A DNA stretch of 64,000 nt. Origin: Flavobacterium sp. NRK F7. Lineage in GTDB: Bacteria > Bacteroidota > Bacteroidia > Flavobacteriales > Flavobacteriaceae. Of the stretch, positions 50,912-60,390 are shown piece by piece. Where the stretch lies: NCBI RefSeq assembly GCF_024054195.1, contig NZ_JAMXLB010000001.1, positions 569,079 through 633,078 of the forward strand, read 5' to 3'. A model generated the notes under the pieces. The model was not told the origin of the DNA. It searched no databases and saw only the letters and a program-made list of their open reading frames with translations. Position numbers and translations under genes: made by a program. The first letter of the stretch is position 1. Every line of letters starts with the position of its first letter.

Positions 50912-51799
50912 TTAGCTTAATTTTTCTTTAAAAAAAGTCAGTGTTCGTTCCCATGCTAATGTAGCCGCTTTTTCATCATATCGTGGTGTTGTATTGTTAT
51001 GAAAACCATGGTTTACATCGAAATAAAAATGAGCTTCAAATGTTTTTTTATTTTCAAGTAAGGCTTTTTCATAAGCAGGCCAACCTGCATTCACTCTTTG
51101 ATCTAAACCCGCATAATGGAGTAGTAAGCTAGCATTAATTTTTGAGACTTCACTTTCATGAGGTTGTCCTCCATAAAAAGGAACTGCCGCCAATAACTCT
51201 GGAACCCGTACTGCCATCGCATTGGATATCCATCCTCCAAAACAAAATCCTACAACACCTATTTTGCCCGTACAATTTTCATGCTTTTTTAAATAATTGT
51301 ATGCCGCTATAAAATCTTCTAGCATCTCTTCTCTAGTTCTCTTTTTTTGCATTTCTCTTCCTTCGTCATCGTTTCCAGGATAACCACCTAAAGGAGATAA
51401 GGCATCGGGAGCCAATGAAATAAATCCTTCTAAAGCGGTTCTTCTTCCCACATCCTCAATGTAAGGATTTAAACCTCTATTTTCATGAACTACTATTATT
51501 CCGGGTAACTTTACATTGCCTTTTGATGGTTTCGAAAGCAATCCTTTTATCTTTCCACCGCCTTTAGGTGAAGGATAAGTAATATACTCCGAATCTAAGT
51601 TTGGATCATTGGGGTTTACTACTAAATTATCTTTATAATTAGGAAGCATAAAACTTAAAAGTGTAGGCAAGGTTAAGCCTCCAACCGCAAAAACAGATAG
51701 CTTTTCAATAAACTGTCTTCGTTCCAATTTATTATGTGCATAATCATCATATAAATCGAAAATCGCTTGATTTAAATCTTCTTTTTTAATTTTTTGCAT
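50912..51799 (-). CDS. Dienelactone hydrolase family protein
   Basis: A 295-residue alpha/beta hydrolase. The nucleophile Cys is in GVVGFCFGGWISN, the Asp is in HYAGLDQRVNAG, and His is in FYFDVNHGFHNNTTPRY. A segment near residues 20-50 (RRQFIEKLSVFAVGGLTLP) looks like a Tat-type export signal preceded by a helical extension, as found in related proteins. Substrate unknown. Confidence 0.85.
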   Translation of the reverse strand: MQKIKKEDLNQAIFDLYDDYAHNKLERRQFIEKLSVFAVGGLTLPTLLSFMLPNYKDNLVVNPNDPNLDSEYITYPSPKGGGKIKGLLSKPSKGNVKLPGIIVVHENRGLNPYIEDVGRRTALEGFISLAPDALSPLGGYPGNDDEGREMQKKRTREEMLEDFIAAYNYLKKHENCTGKIGVVGFCFGGWISNAMAVRVPELLAAVPFYGGQPHESEVSKINASLLLHYAGLDQRVNAGWPAYEKALLENKKTFEAHFYFDVNHGFHNNTTPRYDEKAATLAWERTLTFFKEKLS

Positions 51800-52056
51800 T
51801 ACATCATTATTAAATAATTCTACTAAAGGTACAAAATATTTTTACTGTTTTTAATCTTAACCTATTATACTTTTTCTATGACTAAATTACCTGCAGGAAC
51901 ACCTAATCCAATTATATTATTTCTGTAGTTAGTGTTAATTTACTTTGTTATTTTTAACAAAATTCAATTTATAACTATTTATTAAAGGAACAAGCAAAGA
52001 AAGATTGAAATTGTATTAAAATTCTTCCTATATTTATAGTAATGAATTAAGCCCAT

Positions 52057-54123
52057 ATGAAGTTACTCAAAATCATTTCTTTATTCATAACAATATTGTT
52101 ACTATTATGGGCAACTTCTTGTTCAGACACTTCTTTTCTGTCTTCAAAAGAAAAAAAATATTTAGCAAAACACGACAGTATTAAAGTAGCTGTTTTTCCT
52201 TATTATCCACCGTACCAATTTACAAATGATCAAGGAGAAATGGATGGTATTTTTGTGGACTTTTTAGAATTAATTGAACAAAAAATAGACTATAAATTTC
52301 AAAGGGTGTATTATACCGATTGGGAAAAAGTATTGAATGATGCTAAAACCAATAAAGTGGATATGATTCTTGAAATTCAACAAACTAAAGAGAAAGAAAG
52401 TTTTTTGGTTTTTTATCCTCCTTTGTTTGAATCCAAGCATGCTATTGTTCAGCGAAAAGATGCTCCACTTATTACTAATTTAAAACAATTTGGCAAAGAT
52501 CAAAAGCTCATTTTACCTTATCAATATTCAATAGTTGAAATTATTCAAAAAAAATATCCCAATATTACAATCGGTTTTGGTAAAGATGAATTAGAGTGCT
52601 TACAAAAAGTAAACTCAGGGGAATATGATGCCTATATAGGACCTAAAGCTGTCATAAAATATTTGATTACCAAAAACAATCTGAAACAAGTACGAATTTC
52701 AACTGAACTCCCCTTTTCTTATAGCCCTGGTTTTGCTGTAGCTAAAAATGATACCGATTTACAAAGCATTATCAAAAAAAGTTTAAATAGTATTTCGAAT
52801 TCAGAAAAAAAATTAATTATAGATAATTGGCTTTTCAATGTCGTAACTCCTTTTTATGAAAAACCTAATTTCTGGATATGGGTAACCATTTCAATCGTTT
52901 TTTTACTAATCGTTATCATTTTAATCAATCGTTACTTAAAATTTAAAATCAAACAGCGTACTAGACAATTGCGAATTGCAAAAGAAAAAGCAGAAGAAAG
53001 TGATCGCTTAAAAACCAATTTTATTCAAAATATCTCTCATGAAATTCGGACTCCTATGAATGGAATTATCGGTTTTTCTGAGTTGCTACAAAAAGAAAAT
53101 TTAACCCTAGAAGAGCAAAGAGAATTTGCCAAAATTATAGCTAAGAATAGTAAAGAACTTATTGTAAGCATTGATAATATCTTAGAAATTGCTAAACTTC
53201 AAACTGAAAAAATCACAATCAAACCAGAAGAAATAGATTTAGATGCTTTATTTGAAACGATTTATAAAAAATACCAACATAAAGCAAAAGAAAAAAATAT
53301 TCATTTCGTTGTGGAAAGCCAATTGGATAAAGAAGCCGAACACGTATTAATTGATAAACCCAAACTATTTAAAATTCTATTAAATTTAATTGATAATGCT
53401 ATAAAGTTTACTAAAGCAGGCTCCATTATAATTGAATATACTATTGAAAGTGATTCTATTATTATTAAGATTAAAGACAGTGGTATTGGTATTAAAAAGA
53501 AAGATCAAGAAACCATCTTCAATATTTTTACTCAATCTGAAAAAGAAATATCTAAGAATTATGGAGGACTGGGACTCGGACTTTCCATTGCTAAAAAGAA
53601 TGCAGACTTAATAGGAGGGAAAATTAGTTTTGAAACACTTGAAGGCCAAGGAACAACTTTTACCGTAATACTCCCATTCATTCCAATAAGTAAAACCCAT
53701 TTAAAAACTGCAGAAAAACAAATTCCTCTTAAAGAAAAACCAGAAAAACATATCATTTTAATTGCTGAAGATGGAGATGTAAATTTTTTATTCTTAAAAA
53801 CGGTTTTAACCAAAATGCCTGAGTTTAATTTTGTGATACATCGAGCTGAAAACGGAAGAAAAGCAGTTGATATTTGTGAAGAAAACACACAAATTGAACT
53901 CGTGCTGATGGACATTAAAATGCCTATTATGGACGGTTATGAAGCTACTCAAAAAATTAAAAAAATTCGTCCAAAATTACCTGTTATAGCACAAACGGCA
54001 TACTCAACTGAAGAAGATATTAAAAAAGCAATTGAAGCGGGATGCGACGATTTTATTTCAAAACCAATTGATAAAAATGTGCTAAAACCAATTTTATCCA
54101 GATTCATATTCAAAACCACATAA
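52057..54123 (+). CDS. Hybrid sensor histidine kinase with periplasmic solute-binding (SBP_bac_3) sensor
   Basis: A 688-residue protein. The signal is lipoprotein-like (LWATSCSDTS). A SBP_bac_3 domain (about 40-262: IKVAVFPYYPPYQFTNDQGE) is followed by a membrane helix (271-291) and a coiled coil. The HisKA domain has His328 in ISHEIRTPMNG. A HATPase_c domain follows (LLNLIDNAIKF, GLGLGLSIAKK). The receiver (565-688) has phospho-acceptor Asp619 in LVLMDIKMPIMDG. The sensor domain probably binds a small amino-acid-like ligand. No separate response regulator is adjacent. Confidence 0.92.
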   Translation: MKLLKIISLFITILLLLWATSCSDTSFLSSKEKKYLAKHDSIKVAVFPYYPPYQFTNDQGEMDGIFVDFLELIEQKIDYKFQRVYYTDWEKVLNDAKTNKVDMILEIQQTKEKESFLVFYPPLFESKHAIVQRKDAPLITNLKQFGKDQKLILPYQYSIVEIIQKKYPNITIGFGKDELECLQKVNSGEYDAYIGPKAVIKYLITKNNLKQVRISTELPFSYSPGFAVAKNDTDLQSIIKKSLNSISNSEKKLIIDNWLFNVVTPFYEKPNFWIWVTISIVFLLIVIILINRYLKFKIKQRTRQLRIAKEKAEESDRLKTNFIQNISHEIRTPMNGIIGFSELLQKENLTLEEQREFAKIIAKNSKELIVSIDNILEIAKLQTEKITIKPEEIDLDALFETIYKKYQHKAKEKNIHFVVESQLDKEAEHVLIDKPKLFKILLNLIDNAIKFTKAGSIIIEYTIESDSIIIKIKDSGIGIKKKDQETIFNIFTQSEKEISKNYGGLGLGLSIAKKNADLIGGKISFETLEGQGTTFTVILPFIPISKTHLKTAEKQIPLKEKPEKHIILIAEDGDVNFLFLKTVLTKMPEFNFVIHRAENGRKAVDICEENTQIELVLMDIKMPIMDGYEATQKIKKIRPKLPVIAQTAYSTEEDIKKAIEAGCDDFISKPIDKNVLKPILSRFIFKTT

Positions 54124-54705
54124 TTATCAAACTTTTTTTGAATCGACTACATTATTGGTGCTCCTATATTTTACGTTGAATTATAACAACCCATCTCTTA
54201 TTGAATGCTTTACATTGTGTGTTGAATGCTAAAACTTCCAAACTTTTTTGAGCAATAATCTTTATATGTAGTTCTTTCTTTATGTTAAAGAAAGAAGAAT
54301 CAAATTATTAAAAGAAATGTCTTTTAATTTAAAAATTCAGTGCTTTTTATATTCAGAATTCCTTTTATTTAAAATTTTTATTTTGTTAGAAGAACAAGCT
54401 GTGTAAGAAATTTTTCAATTAAAAATATGTGTTACAATCTTAAAAAACAACAATAAATAAGAAATTTTTCTTTGTTTTTATTTGTTTATTAGATTATTTT
54501 CTTTTATATTTGTAATGTTAAATTAAGTGTTTCAATAATGAATACAATTAATTTCTGCTTAACAAAAGCATCCGTATAGTTACTTAATCGAACGTTGCAA
54601 ACATTTAACATTTTTTAAAAAAAAATAAAAAGGATTATGTAATTTTATAAGCAAACAAATACAAGAAATATTTCTTACTATAAATCACAAACAAAAAAAA
54701 CAAAC
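54124..54705 (+). other. 582-base non-coding region upstream of the patatin operon
   Basis: Contains the operon promoter (54481-54512), a predicted leader of about 185 bases, and three palindromic GAAA(T/A)TTTTC-like sites: 54407-54416 and 54461-54470 (both in the context TAAGAAATTTTTC), and GAAATATTTC at 54665-54674. No coding frame of note. Confidence 0.6.
54481..54512 (+). promoter_or_regulatory. Promoter of the patatin operon
   Basis: TTTG, 20 bases, TATATTTG. It matches the toxin-locus promoter (18338-18307, minus strand) at 30 of 32 positions, including the whole spacer except two bases. Such identity goes beyond the shared core motif. Confidence 0.75.
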
Positions 54706-55161
54706 ATGAAAACATTTCAATTTAAAATTGCGCTATTCACGTTTTTAATTTTACAAGGGTGTCAAGCTATTAAAACGGCTGTTTATGATCAGTATTCCTA
54801 TCAAAAAACAACCGAGTTAAAAGTGGAAACCCTGTTGGCAATTGAAAATGCAACTACTTCATTTGAAGAGCATCAACAAATGGTCGAGAAAGTTCTTTTA
54901 GATATGGAAAAACTAAAAGAATATGAAAAGAACAAGCCCAATAATGAAATCACATTTTCAATGTGGTCAATCATGACGGATTCAGAGAAAAATTTAGCGG
55001 CTGGTTTTTTCAAACGATGGAAGGAAAAACAAACGCTGTCTCCTGCATTTGTTACAGAAGCTAAAAAGCAGATTGAAGAAGCTTATGACTTGTTAATTGA
55101 ATATGAAGTTAAAAAAGACAAAACATCTAAAGACAACTTATTAGCCCTTATTTCAGAATAA
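54706..55161 (+). CDS. Predicted lipoprotein of the patatin operon
   Basis: A 151-residue protein with a lipobox (FLILQGCQAIK, Cys19), then an all-helical charged mature part (HQQMVEKVLLDMEKLKEYEK). No family recognised. First gene of a three-gene operon. Its surface or periplasmic anchoring contrasts with the probably cytosolic patatin encoded downstream. Confidence 0.72.
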   Translation: MKTFQFKIALFTFLILQGCQAIKTAVYDQYSYQKTTELKVETLLAIENATTSFEEHQQMVEKVLLDMEKLKEYEKNKPNNEITFSMWSIMTDSEKNLAAGFFKRWKEKQTLSPAFVTEAKKQIEEAYDLLIEYEVKKDKTSKDNLLALISE

Positions 55162-55178
55162 CTAAAAAACAAACAATC

Positions 55179-55505
55179 ATGGACATCGAAAAATTAATTA
55201 AGGAATTAAAAGAAGCACTTTTAACCTTATTAGGAAACAAATACAAAGAATTTAAACCTGAAATACAAAAAGATATTACCGTATTTCTTAAAGATTCAGA
55301 AGAAAAATTAAAACGTTGGATTCAACTTTTAGCAGAGGATTCCATCACAAAAGAAGAATTTGAATGGCTGTTAAAAAGTCAGAAAGACTTACTTACTTTA
55401 AAAGCACTACAAACAGTAGGTATATCAAAAATTAGATTAAATAATATAAAAAATAGCATTCTAAAAACAATATTTGATATTGTATTAGCAGCAGTTATAA
55501 AATAA
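55179..55505 (+). CDS. Small helical protein of the patatin operon
   Basis: A 108-residue protein predicted to be entirely helical (IEKLIKELKEALLTLLGNKY, then FEWLLKSQKDLLTLKALQTV). A hydrophobic C-terminus (ILKTIFDIVLAAVIK) could associate with membranes. No family recognised. It lies 17 bases after the lipoprotein gene and 5 before the patatin gene, so all three are probably co-transcribed. Confidence 0.68.
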   Translation: MDIEKLIKELKEALLTLLGNKYKEFKPEIQKDITVFLKDSEEKLKRWIQLLAEDSITKEEFEWLLKSQKDLLTLKALQTVGISKIRLNNIKNSILKTIFDIVLAAVIK

Positions 55506-55510
55506 AAAGA

Positions 55511-56548
55511 ATGGCAAAAAAAATCAGAGTATTAAGTTTAGATGGAGGAGGAATTAGAGGGATTATTACAGCTGTGGTTTTAAAATACATACAAGAACAA
55601 TTACAAAGAATTGATAACCCAAATGCAAAAATTGGCGATTATTTTGATTTAGTTGCCGGAAGCAGCACAGGAGGATTATTAACGGCAATCTTGTTGTTTC
55701 CAGACAACACCAAAAGCGCGAAATTTTCAGTAGAAGCAGCTTTAGATTTATATGCAAAAAAGGGAGATTCTATTTTTAATGTTTCGTTTTGGGAAGAAAT
55801 TATTAATCCGTTTGGTTTATTTAATGAAAAGATTTCACAACGCAATTTAGAACGTCAATTAAAGGAAGTATTTGGAGATTTAAAATTAAACGAATTGATA
55901 AAACCTTGCTTGATTACAACGTATGATATCAATCAAAGGAAATCCAAGTTTTTTTGTAGTCATGAAGCCTATACGCCTTTAGAAAATTTTTATGTAAGAG
56001 ATGTTTGTAGAGCAACGAGCGCAGCACCAACTTATTTTGAGCCTGCCAAAATTAAATCGCTTTACGATCAAGAATTTACCTTAATTGACGGTGGGGTTTA
56101 TGCGAATAATCCAGCGATGTGTGCTTATGCGGAAGCCAGAAAAATACCTTTTTCAAAAGTATTGCATGATTCACAAAAAATTGATTATCCAGATATTAAC
56201 GACATGATTATTGTATCTATTGGAACAGGTGAAGTTTTAAAACCTTATACCTTCGAAAAATTTGAAAATGCAGGTAAAATTAAATGGGTATCGCCTTTAA
56301 TTGATATTTTATTATCTGCCAATGCGGAAACTGTAAATTATCATTTATCTAAAATGTATGAATCGCTTGGTCCAAGAAACAAAAGGAATTATTATCGATT
56401 AATGCCACAATTACGAAATGCCTCTCCAGAAATGGATGACACCTCTAAAAAGAACATTTACGAACTCATTCAAGCGGGTTTGTATTTTATAGATCAAAAT
56501 CGGAAAACACTAAACGAGATTGCAAAAAAATTAGTAAAATACAAATAA
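55511..56548 (+). CDS. Patatin-like phospholipase
   Basis: A 345-residue patatin. The oxyanion loop is DGGGIRG (11-17), the nucleophile Ser52 lies in GSSTGG, and the catalytic Asp is in LIDGGVYANNPA (about 193). The fold hydrolyses acyl chains from phospholipids. Related patatins serve as membrane-degrading effectors in CBASS defence (CapV) or as secreted toxins. No nucleotide cyclase is adjacent and no signal peptide is seen. The shared promoter with the toxin locus suggests a related regulon (inference). Confidence 0.9.
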   Translation: MAKKIRVLSLDGGGIRGIITAVVLKYIQEQLQRIDNPNAKIGDYFDLVAGSSTGGLLTAILLFPDNTKSAKFSVEAALDLYAKKGDSIFNVSFWEEIINPFGLFNEKISQRNLERQLKEVFGDLKLNELIKPCLITTYDINQRKSKFFCSHEAYTPLENFYVRDVCRATSAAPTYFEPAKIKSLYDQEFTLIDGGVYANNPAMCAYAEARKIPFSKVLHDSQKIDYPDINDMIIVSIGTGEVLKPYTFEKFENAGKIKWVSPLIDILLSANAETVNYHLSKMYESLGPRNKRNYYRLMPQLRNASPEMDDTSKKNIYELIQAGLYFIDQNRKTLNEIAKKLVKYK

Positions 56549-56607
56549 GTAATTTTTGAATGTAATCCATAAAAGAGAAAACTCAATTTAATTTCAATAC
56601 TAAAACA

Positions 56608-56632
56608 AAAGCGCATAATGTATGCGTTTTTG
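56608..56632 (+). terminator. Terminator after the patatin operon
   Basis: The stem AAAGCGCATA / TATGCGTTTT with an ATG loop and one G-T pair is followed by T-rich sequence, 60 bases after the stop. Confidence 0.7.
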
Positions 56633-56667
56633 TTTTTCTTACTTATCTTTACAGCCATTTAAAAAAT

Positions 56668-57039
56668 ATGGATTTCAGTTACCCAAAAAACGAAAAGCTC
56701 AAAAGCAAAACCACCATCGATTTACTCTTTTCAGAAGGCAAATCGGTGTCAAAATATCCCTTGCGTTTGGTTTATGTAGAAAATCCATCCGATACTGAAA
56801 TTTTAAAATTCGGGGTTTCAGTATCAAAAAAATATTTTAAAAAAGCTGTTGATCGCAACTATTACAAAAGAGTTTTAAGAGAATGTTATCGATTGAATAA
56901 ATCACTTTTATTGGATAACATAGAAAAAAACTACGCCCTTATGTTTTTTTATCAAACCAAAGATCGCCTACCCTATTCAGAAATTCATCAAAAAACGATG
57001 CTATTGTTTGAAAAGTTTATTGCTGAGATAAAAAAATAA
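56668..57039 (+). CDS. rnpA: Ribonuclease P protein component
   Basis: A 123-residue RnpA: KSKTTIDLLFSEGKSVSKYPLRLVY at the N-terminus and the RNR-like motif AVDRNYYKRVLRECYR. It binds the catalytic RNase P RNA for tRNA 5' maturation. The usual partner rpmH is not adjacent, which is common in Bacteroidota. Confidence 0.92.
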   Translation: MDFSYPKNEKLKSKTTIDLLFSEGKSVSKYPLRLVYVENPSDTEILKFGVSVSKKYFKKAVDRNYYKRVLRECYRLNKSLLLDNIEKNYALMFFYQTKDRLPYSEIHQKTMLLFEKFIAEIKK

Positions 57040-57110
57040 GTCTTTTGGCTAAGTTTTTGTAGCATATTTAATCCTATCTTTAATTGTTATTCAAACTAAT
57101 TCTTTTGCTT

Positions 57111-57929
57111 ATGAAAACTTTTTGTTTGCGCTTTTTTATGTGTTTGCTTTTTATTTCTTGTAAAGAAAATTTTACAGAAGTGGATGTAGCTGAAAACACC
57201 TCATCCTTTTCTAACATTTCCAATTTATCTGAACCAGTAAGAGAAGAAAGTACTAACAAGTTAATGACACATGATTTAAAAATCATTAAAACGGCTCGTT
57301 TACGCTATCCAACTCAAGATTTAAAAACAAGCTTTGAAACTCTTTCAAAAGCAGCAAAAATTTACAAAGCCTATATACAAAACGATAATTCTGGAACAGA
57401 TTATGGTTCTTACTATCGCAATGTAACAATTCGCATTCCAAATACGCATTTTGATGCTTTTATTGCAGAAATCAGTAAAGGAGTAACGCATTTCGATGTT
57501 AAGGAAATTGCAGCACAAGATGTTACTGAAGAATTTGTAGATGTTACCGCTCGTTTGAAAGCGAAACGCACCTTAGAAAGTCGCTATTTAGAGATTCTGA
57601 AAAAAGCGACAAAAGTGAGTGAAATTTTAGAAATTGAAAAAGAATTATCCAAAATAAGAGAAGAAATAGAAGTTGCAGAAGGAAGGCTGCACTATTTAGA
57701 AAATCGTGTTGCTATGAGTACTATTTCAATTGAAATGTATACTGAAAAAGCAGAAGGAACAGGAACTAGAGTTTCCTATGGAAGTAAAATGTGGAATGCT
57801 ATTACATCTGGTTTTAATGGTTTGTCAAGTTTCTTTCTTGGATTGCTACAAATTTGGCCATTTATCCTTATTTTCGTAGTAGTTTTCATTTTCGTACGAA
57901 GAATAATTAGAAATAAAAAGAAATTATAA
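57111..57929 (+). CDS. DUF4349 domain-containing lipoprotein
   Basis: From the Met at 57111 (MKTFCLRFFMCLLFISCKEN, lipobox Cys17) it has 272 residues; an upstream Met nine codons earlier adds no better signal. The DUF4349 body has YYRNVTIRIPNTHFDAFIAE, then a coiled coil (ATKVSEILEIEKELSKIREE) and a C-terminal membrane helix (LGLLQIWPFILIFVVVFIFV). It is an envelope protein of unknown function whose last base overlaps the next start. Confidence 0.85.
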   Translation: MKTFCLRFFMCLLFISCKENFTEVDVAENTSSFSNISNLSEPVREESTNKLMTHDLKIIKTARLRYPTQDLKTSFETLSKAAKIYKAYIQNDNSGTDYGSYYRNVTIRIPNTHFDAFIAEISKGVTHFDVKEIAAQDVTEEFVDVTARLKAKRTLESRYLEILKKATKVSEILEIEKELSKIREEIEVAEGRLHYLENRVAMSTISIEMYTEKAEGTGTRVSYGSKMWNAITSGFNGLSSFFLGLLQIWPFILIFVVVFIFVRRIIRNKKKL

Positions 57930-59563
57930 TGAAAGGATTTTTATCAAAAAAATATATTCTTACTGTTTTAAGCATTGGTTTATTAGTAACTGCCGCAAGT
58001 TTTAAAAATGACTTTTTTGAAATTGCCAAACAAATCGAGATATTTACAGAAGCATTCAAAACGGTAAATCAAAATTATGTAGATGAGACCAATCCTGGCG
58101 AATTGATGGATATTGCTATAAAAAACATGTTGGCTGATTTAGATCCTTATACGGTTTTTTTTAACGAGCAAGATGTTTTGAAATTCAAAATCAACAATAC
58201 GGGTGAATATACTGGTATTGGTGCCATGGTGCAACGAAAAGACGGTCGTGTTTTTTTGAAAGAAATCTATAAAGGCTTTCCAGCTGATAAAGCAGGTTTA
58301 AAACCAGGTGATGAAATTACGCAAATAGGCGATATCAATTTAAAAGAATACAAAGAAGACGCTTCTCAATTATTAAGAGGTACCAAAAACACCAAAGTAG
58401 CCATTACTTTTGAAAGACAAGGAAAAAAACAAAATACAGTAATTGTTTTGGATGAAGTTGAGGTAAAAGCAGTTCCTTTTTATTCTTTATTAGACGATAA
58501 AACAGGTTATATTGTACTTTCCAAATTTACTGAAAAAGCCAGTAGTGAAACGAAAGCTGCACTGCTTGATCTAAAGGCAAAAGGAGCTACTAAAATCATC
58601 TTAGACTTAAGAGGAAATCCAGGCGGTTTACTACATGAGGCTGTAAATATTTGTAATTTATTTGTACCAAAAGGAGAAACAATAGTTACTACAAAGTCTA
58701 AAAATGAAAAGCATAACAATACCTATAAAACCAATAATGCTCCTGTAGATCTTGAAATACCATTAGCTGTTTTAATTGATGGAAGTAGCGCTTCTGCTTC
58801 TGAAATTGTTTCGGGAGCTTTACAAGATTTAGACCGTGCTGTAGTGGTTGGTAATAGAAGTTTTGGAAAAGGTTTGGTGCAACGTCCTTTAAATTTATCA
58901 TATGGAACACAAGTAAAAGTAACCATTTCAAGATACTACACCCCTTCTGGAAGATGCATTCAAGCCTTAGATTATGCCCATAAAGATGCGAATGGTAAAG
59001 CCCTAAAAATTGATAAAAGCAACTTTAATGCGTTTACAACCAAAGGAGGAAGAACCGTTTATGACGGTGGCGGCGTATTACCTGATGTCATCGTGGAAGA
59101 AACGAAAAAAAGCGCTGTTACTGATGCATTAGTGAAAAATGATGCTGTTTTTGACTATGCAACTACTTTGTATTATAAAAATCCCAACCTTACAGGTATA
59201 CCTACTATATCAGAAACTGATTTTACTGCCTTTAAAACGTTTATTAAACAAGATAAATACAGTTTAGATAGTGAAACTGGGAAAGCTTTAAAAGAATTGT
59301 TGGAAAAGGCCAAAAAAGAAAGCATAGATGGAGCTATTACTGCAGAATATAAAGCGATGCAATTAGCTTTAGAAAAAAGTCAAGATGTGGAAGTAACCAA
59401 AAATAAAGAAGACTTTAAAAAACTCTTACAAGAAGAATTGATCACACGCTATCAATACAAACAGGGTTTGTATGAGTATTACACTCAAAAAGATATTGAA
59501 ATTGCTAAAGCGAAAGCTGTCCTTAATGATCTCAATCAATACCATGGCATTCTAAAACAGTAA
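57929..59563 (+). CDS. C-terminal processing peptidase (S41 family)
   Basis: A 544-residue protease. The N-terminal signal or anchor (YILTVLSIGLLVTAASF) is followed by a PDZ domain (FPADKAGLKPGDEITQI). The S41 core has the catalytic Ser in LIDGSSASASEIVSGAL and Lys in VGNRSFGKGLVQRPL. Tsp/CtpA-type enzymes trim or degrade envelope proteins in the periplasm. It overlaps DUF4349 upstream and is two bases from the OmpA-like gene. Confidence 0.93.
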   Translation: MKGFLSKKYILTVLSIGLLVTAASFKNDFFEIAKQIEIFTEAFKTVNQNYVDETNPGELMDIAIKNMLADLDPYTVFFNEQDVLKFKINNTGEYTGIGAMVQRKDGRVFLKEIYKGFPADKAGLKPGDEITQIGDINLKEYKEDASQLLRGTKNTKVAITFERQGKKQNTVIVLDEVEVKAVPFYSLLDDKTGYIVLSKFTEKASSETKAALLDLKAKGATKIILDLRGNPGGLLHEAVNICNLFVPKGETIVTTKSKNEKHNNTYKTNNAPVDLEIPLAVLIDGSSASASEIVSGALQDLDRAVVVGNRSFGKGLVQRPLNLSYGTQVKVTISRYYTPSGRCIQALDYAHKDANGKALKIDKSNFNAFTTKGGRTVYDGGGVLPDVIVEETKKSAVTDALVKNDAVFDYATTLYYKNPNLTGIPTISETDFTAFKTFIKQDKYSLDSETGKALKELLEKAKKESIDGAITAEYKAMQLALEKSQDVEVTKNKEDFKKLLQEELITRYQYKQGLYEYYTQKDIEIAKAKAVLNDLNQYHGILKQ

Positions 59564-59565
59564 CT

Positions 59566-60390
59566 ATGAAAAAAAAGGTACTTCTTCTTTTGCTGCTAAC
59601 CCTATCCAATTTAAGCGCGCAAGAAGAGGAAGTACATTCTCTGTTCTTTGAATTTGATCGGTTTGACTTAAAGGAAATTCAAACCGAATCCCTACTCGAT
59701 TTTATTCAAAAACTAGACACAACGACCATTCAAACCATTGAAATCTTTGGTTACTGCGATGACAGAGGTAAAGATGCATATAATTTTAAACTCTCTACTA
59801 ATAGAGCGCAAACTGTTAAGACTAAATTGTTAGAGAATGGCATTAAAAATAAAATAATCATTACTATTGAAGGCAAAGGTCGCATTTTAATTGATGATGA
59901 TGTTTTAGATAACATTCCGGAAGTTCGATCCAAAAACAGAAGAGTGGATGTGGTAATTAATTATAAACCAGTAACCGTAGAAAATTTAAAAATACCAGGT
60001 GTCTACAGTGCCATTCCTGAACAACCTGTTGCAGGAGATCGTATTTACTTAGAAAAATTGCTTTTTGACAGAGGGAGCAGTAAATTATCCACAGCTGCCA
60101 AAAAAGAATTAGATCGATTGGCGAAACAATTACATAAATTTAAAAATATTGAATTTGAAATTCAAGGTCATGTCTGTTGCATTCCTTATTATCAAAAAGA
60201 AGCTATTGACCGAGATTCCAAAAAAAGAGAACTTTCTATTAATAGAGCGATAGTTGTCTATGAATATCTGTTTAAGAAAAAAATTAAAAAAGAGCGTATG
60301 ACTCATAAAGGCTATGGCAATAGTCAGCCTTTAAAAAAAGGGCCGCAATTTGACAGAAGAGTAGAAATTGTGATTACTAAAGTCAATTAA
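59566..60390 (+). CDS. OmpA-like protein with two peptidoglycan-binding-type domains
   Basis: A 274-residue exported protein (signal MKKKVLLLLLLTLSNLSAQ). Residues about 20-130 form one OmpA-C-like module (IEIFGYCDDRGKDAYNFKLS, RSKNRRVDVVI). Residues about 155-274 form a second (RGSSKLSTAAKKELDRLAKQ, FEIQGHVCC, QFDRRVEIVI). Both have the NxxLSxxRA-like and final RRVE/RRVD peptidoglycan-contact segments. It overlaps the convergent elaA-type gene by four bases. Confidence 0.87.
   Translation: MKKKVLLLLLLTLSNLSAQEEEVHSLFFEFDRFDLKEIQTESLLDFIQKLDTTTIQTIEIFGYCDDRGKDAYNFKLSTNRAQTVKTKLLENGIKNKIIITIEGKGRILIDDDVLDNIPEVRSKNRRVDVVINYKPVTVENLKIPGVYSAIPEQPVAGDRIYLEKLLFDRGSSKLSTAAKKELDRLAKQLHKFKNIEFEIQGHVCCIPYYQKEAIDRDSKKRELSINRAIVVYEYLFKKKIKKERMTHKGYGNSQPLKKGPQFDRRVEIVITKVN

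Noticed and set aside
53559..53915. 118-codon minus-strand frame inside the hybrid kinase
   Set aside because: Antisense to the HATPase and receiver domains with all their motifs; Ser/Pro-rich shadow translation only.
55511..56548. CBASS defence operon
   Set aside because: The patatin fits a CapV-like effector, but no CD-NTase, Cap2/Cap3 or other CBASS gene is adjacent.
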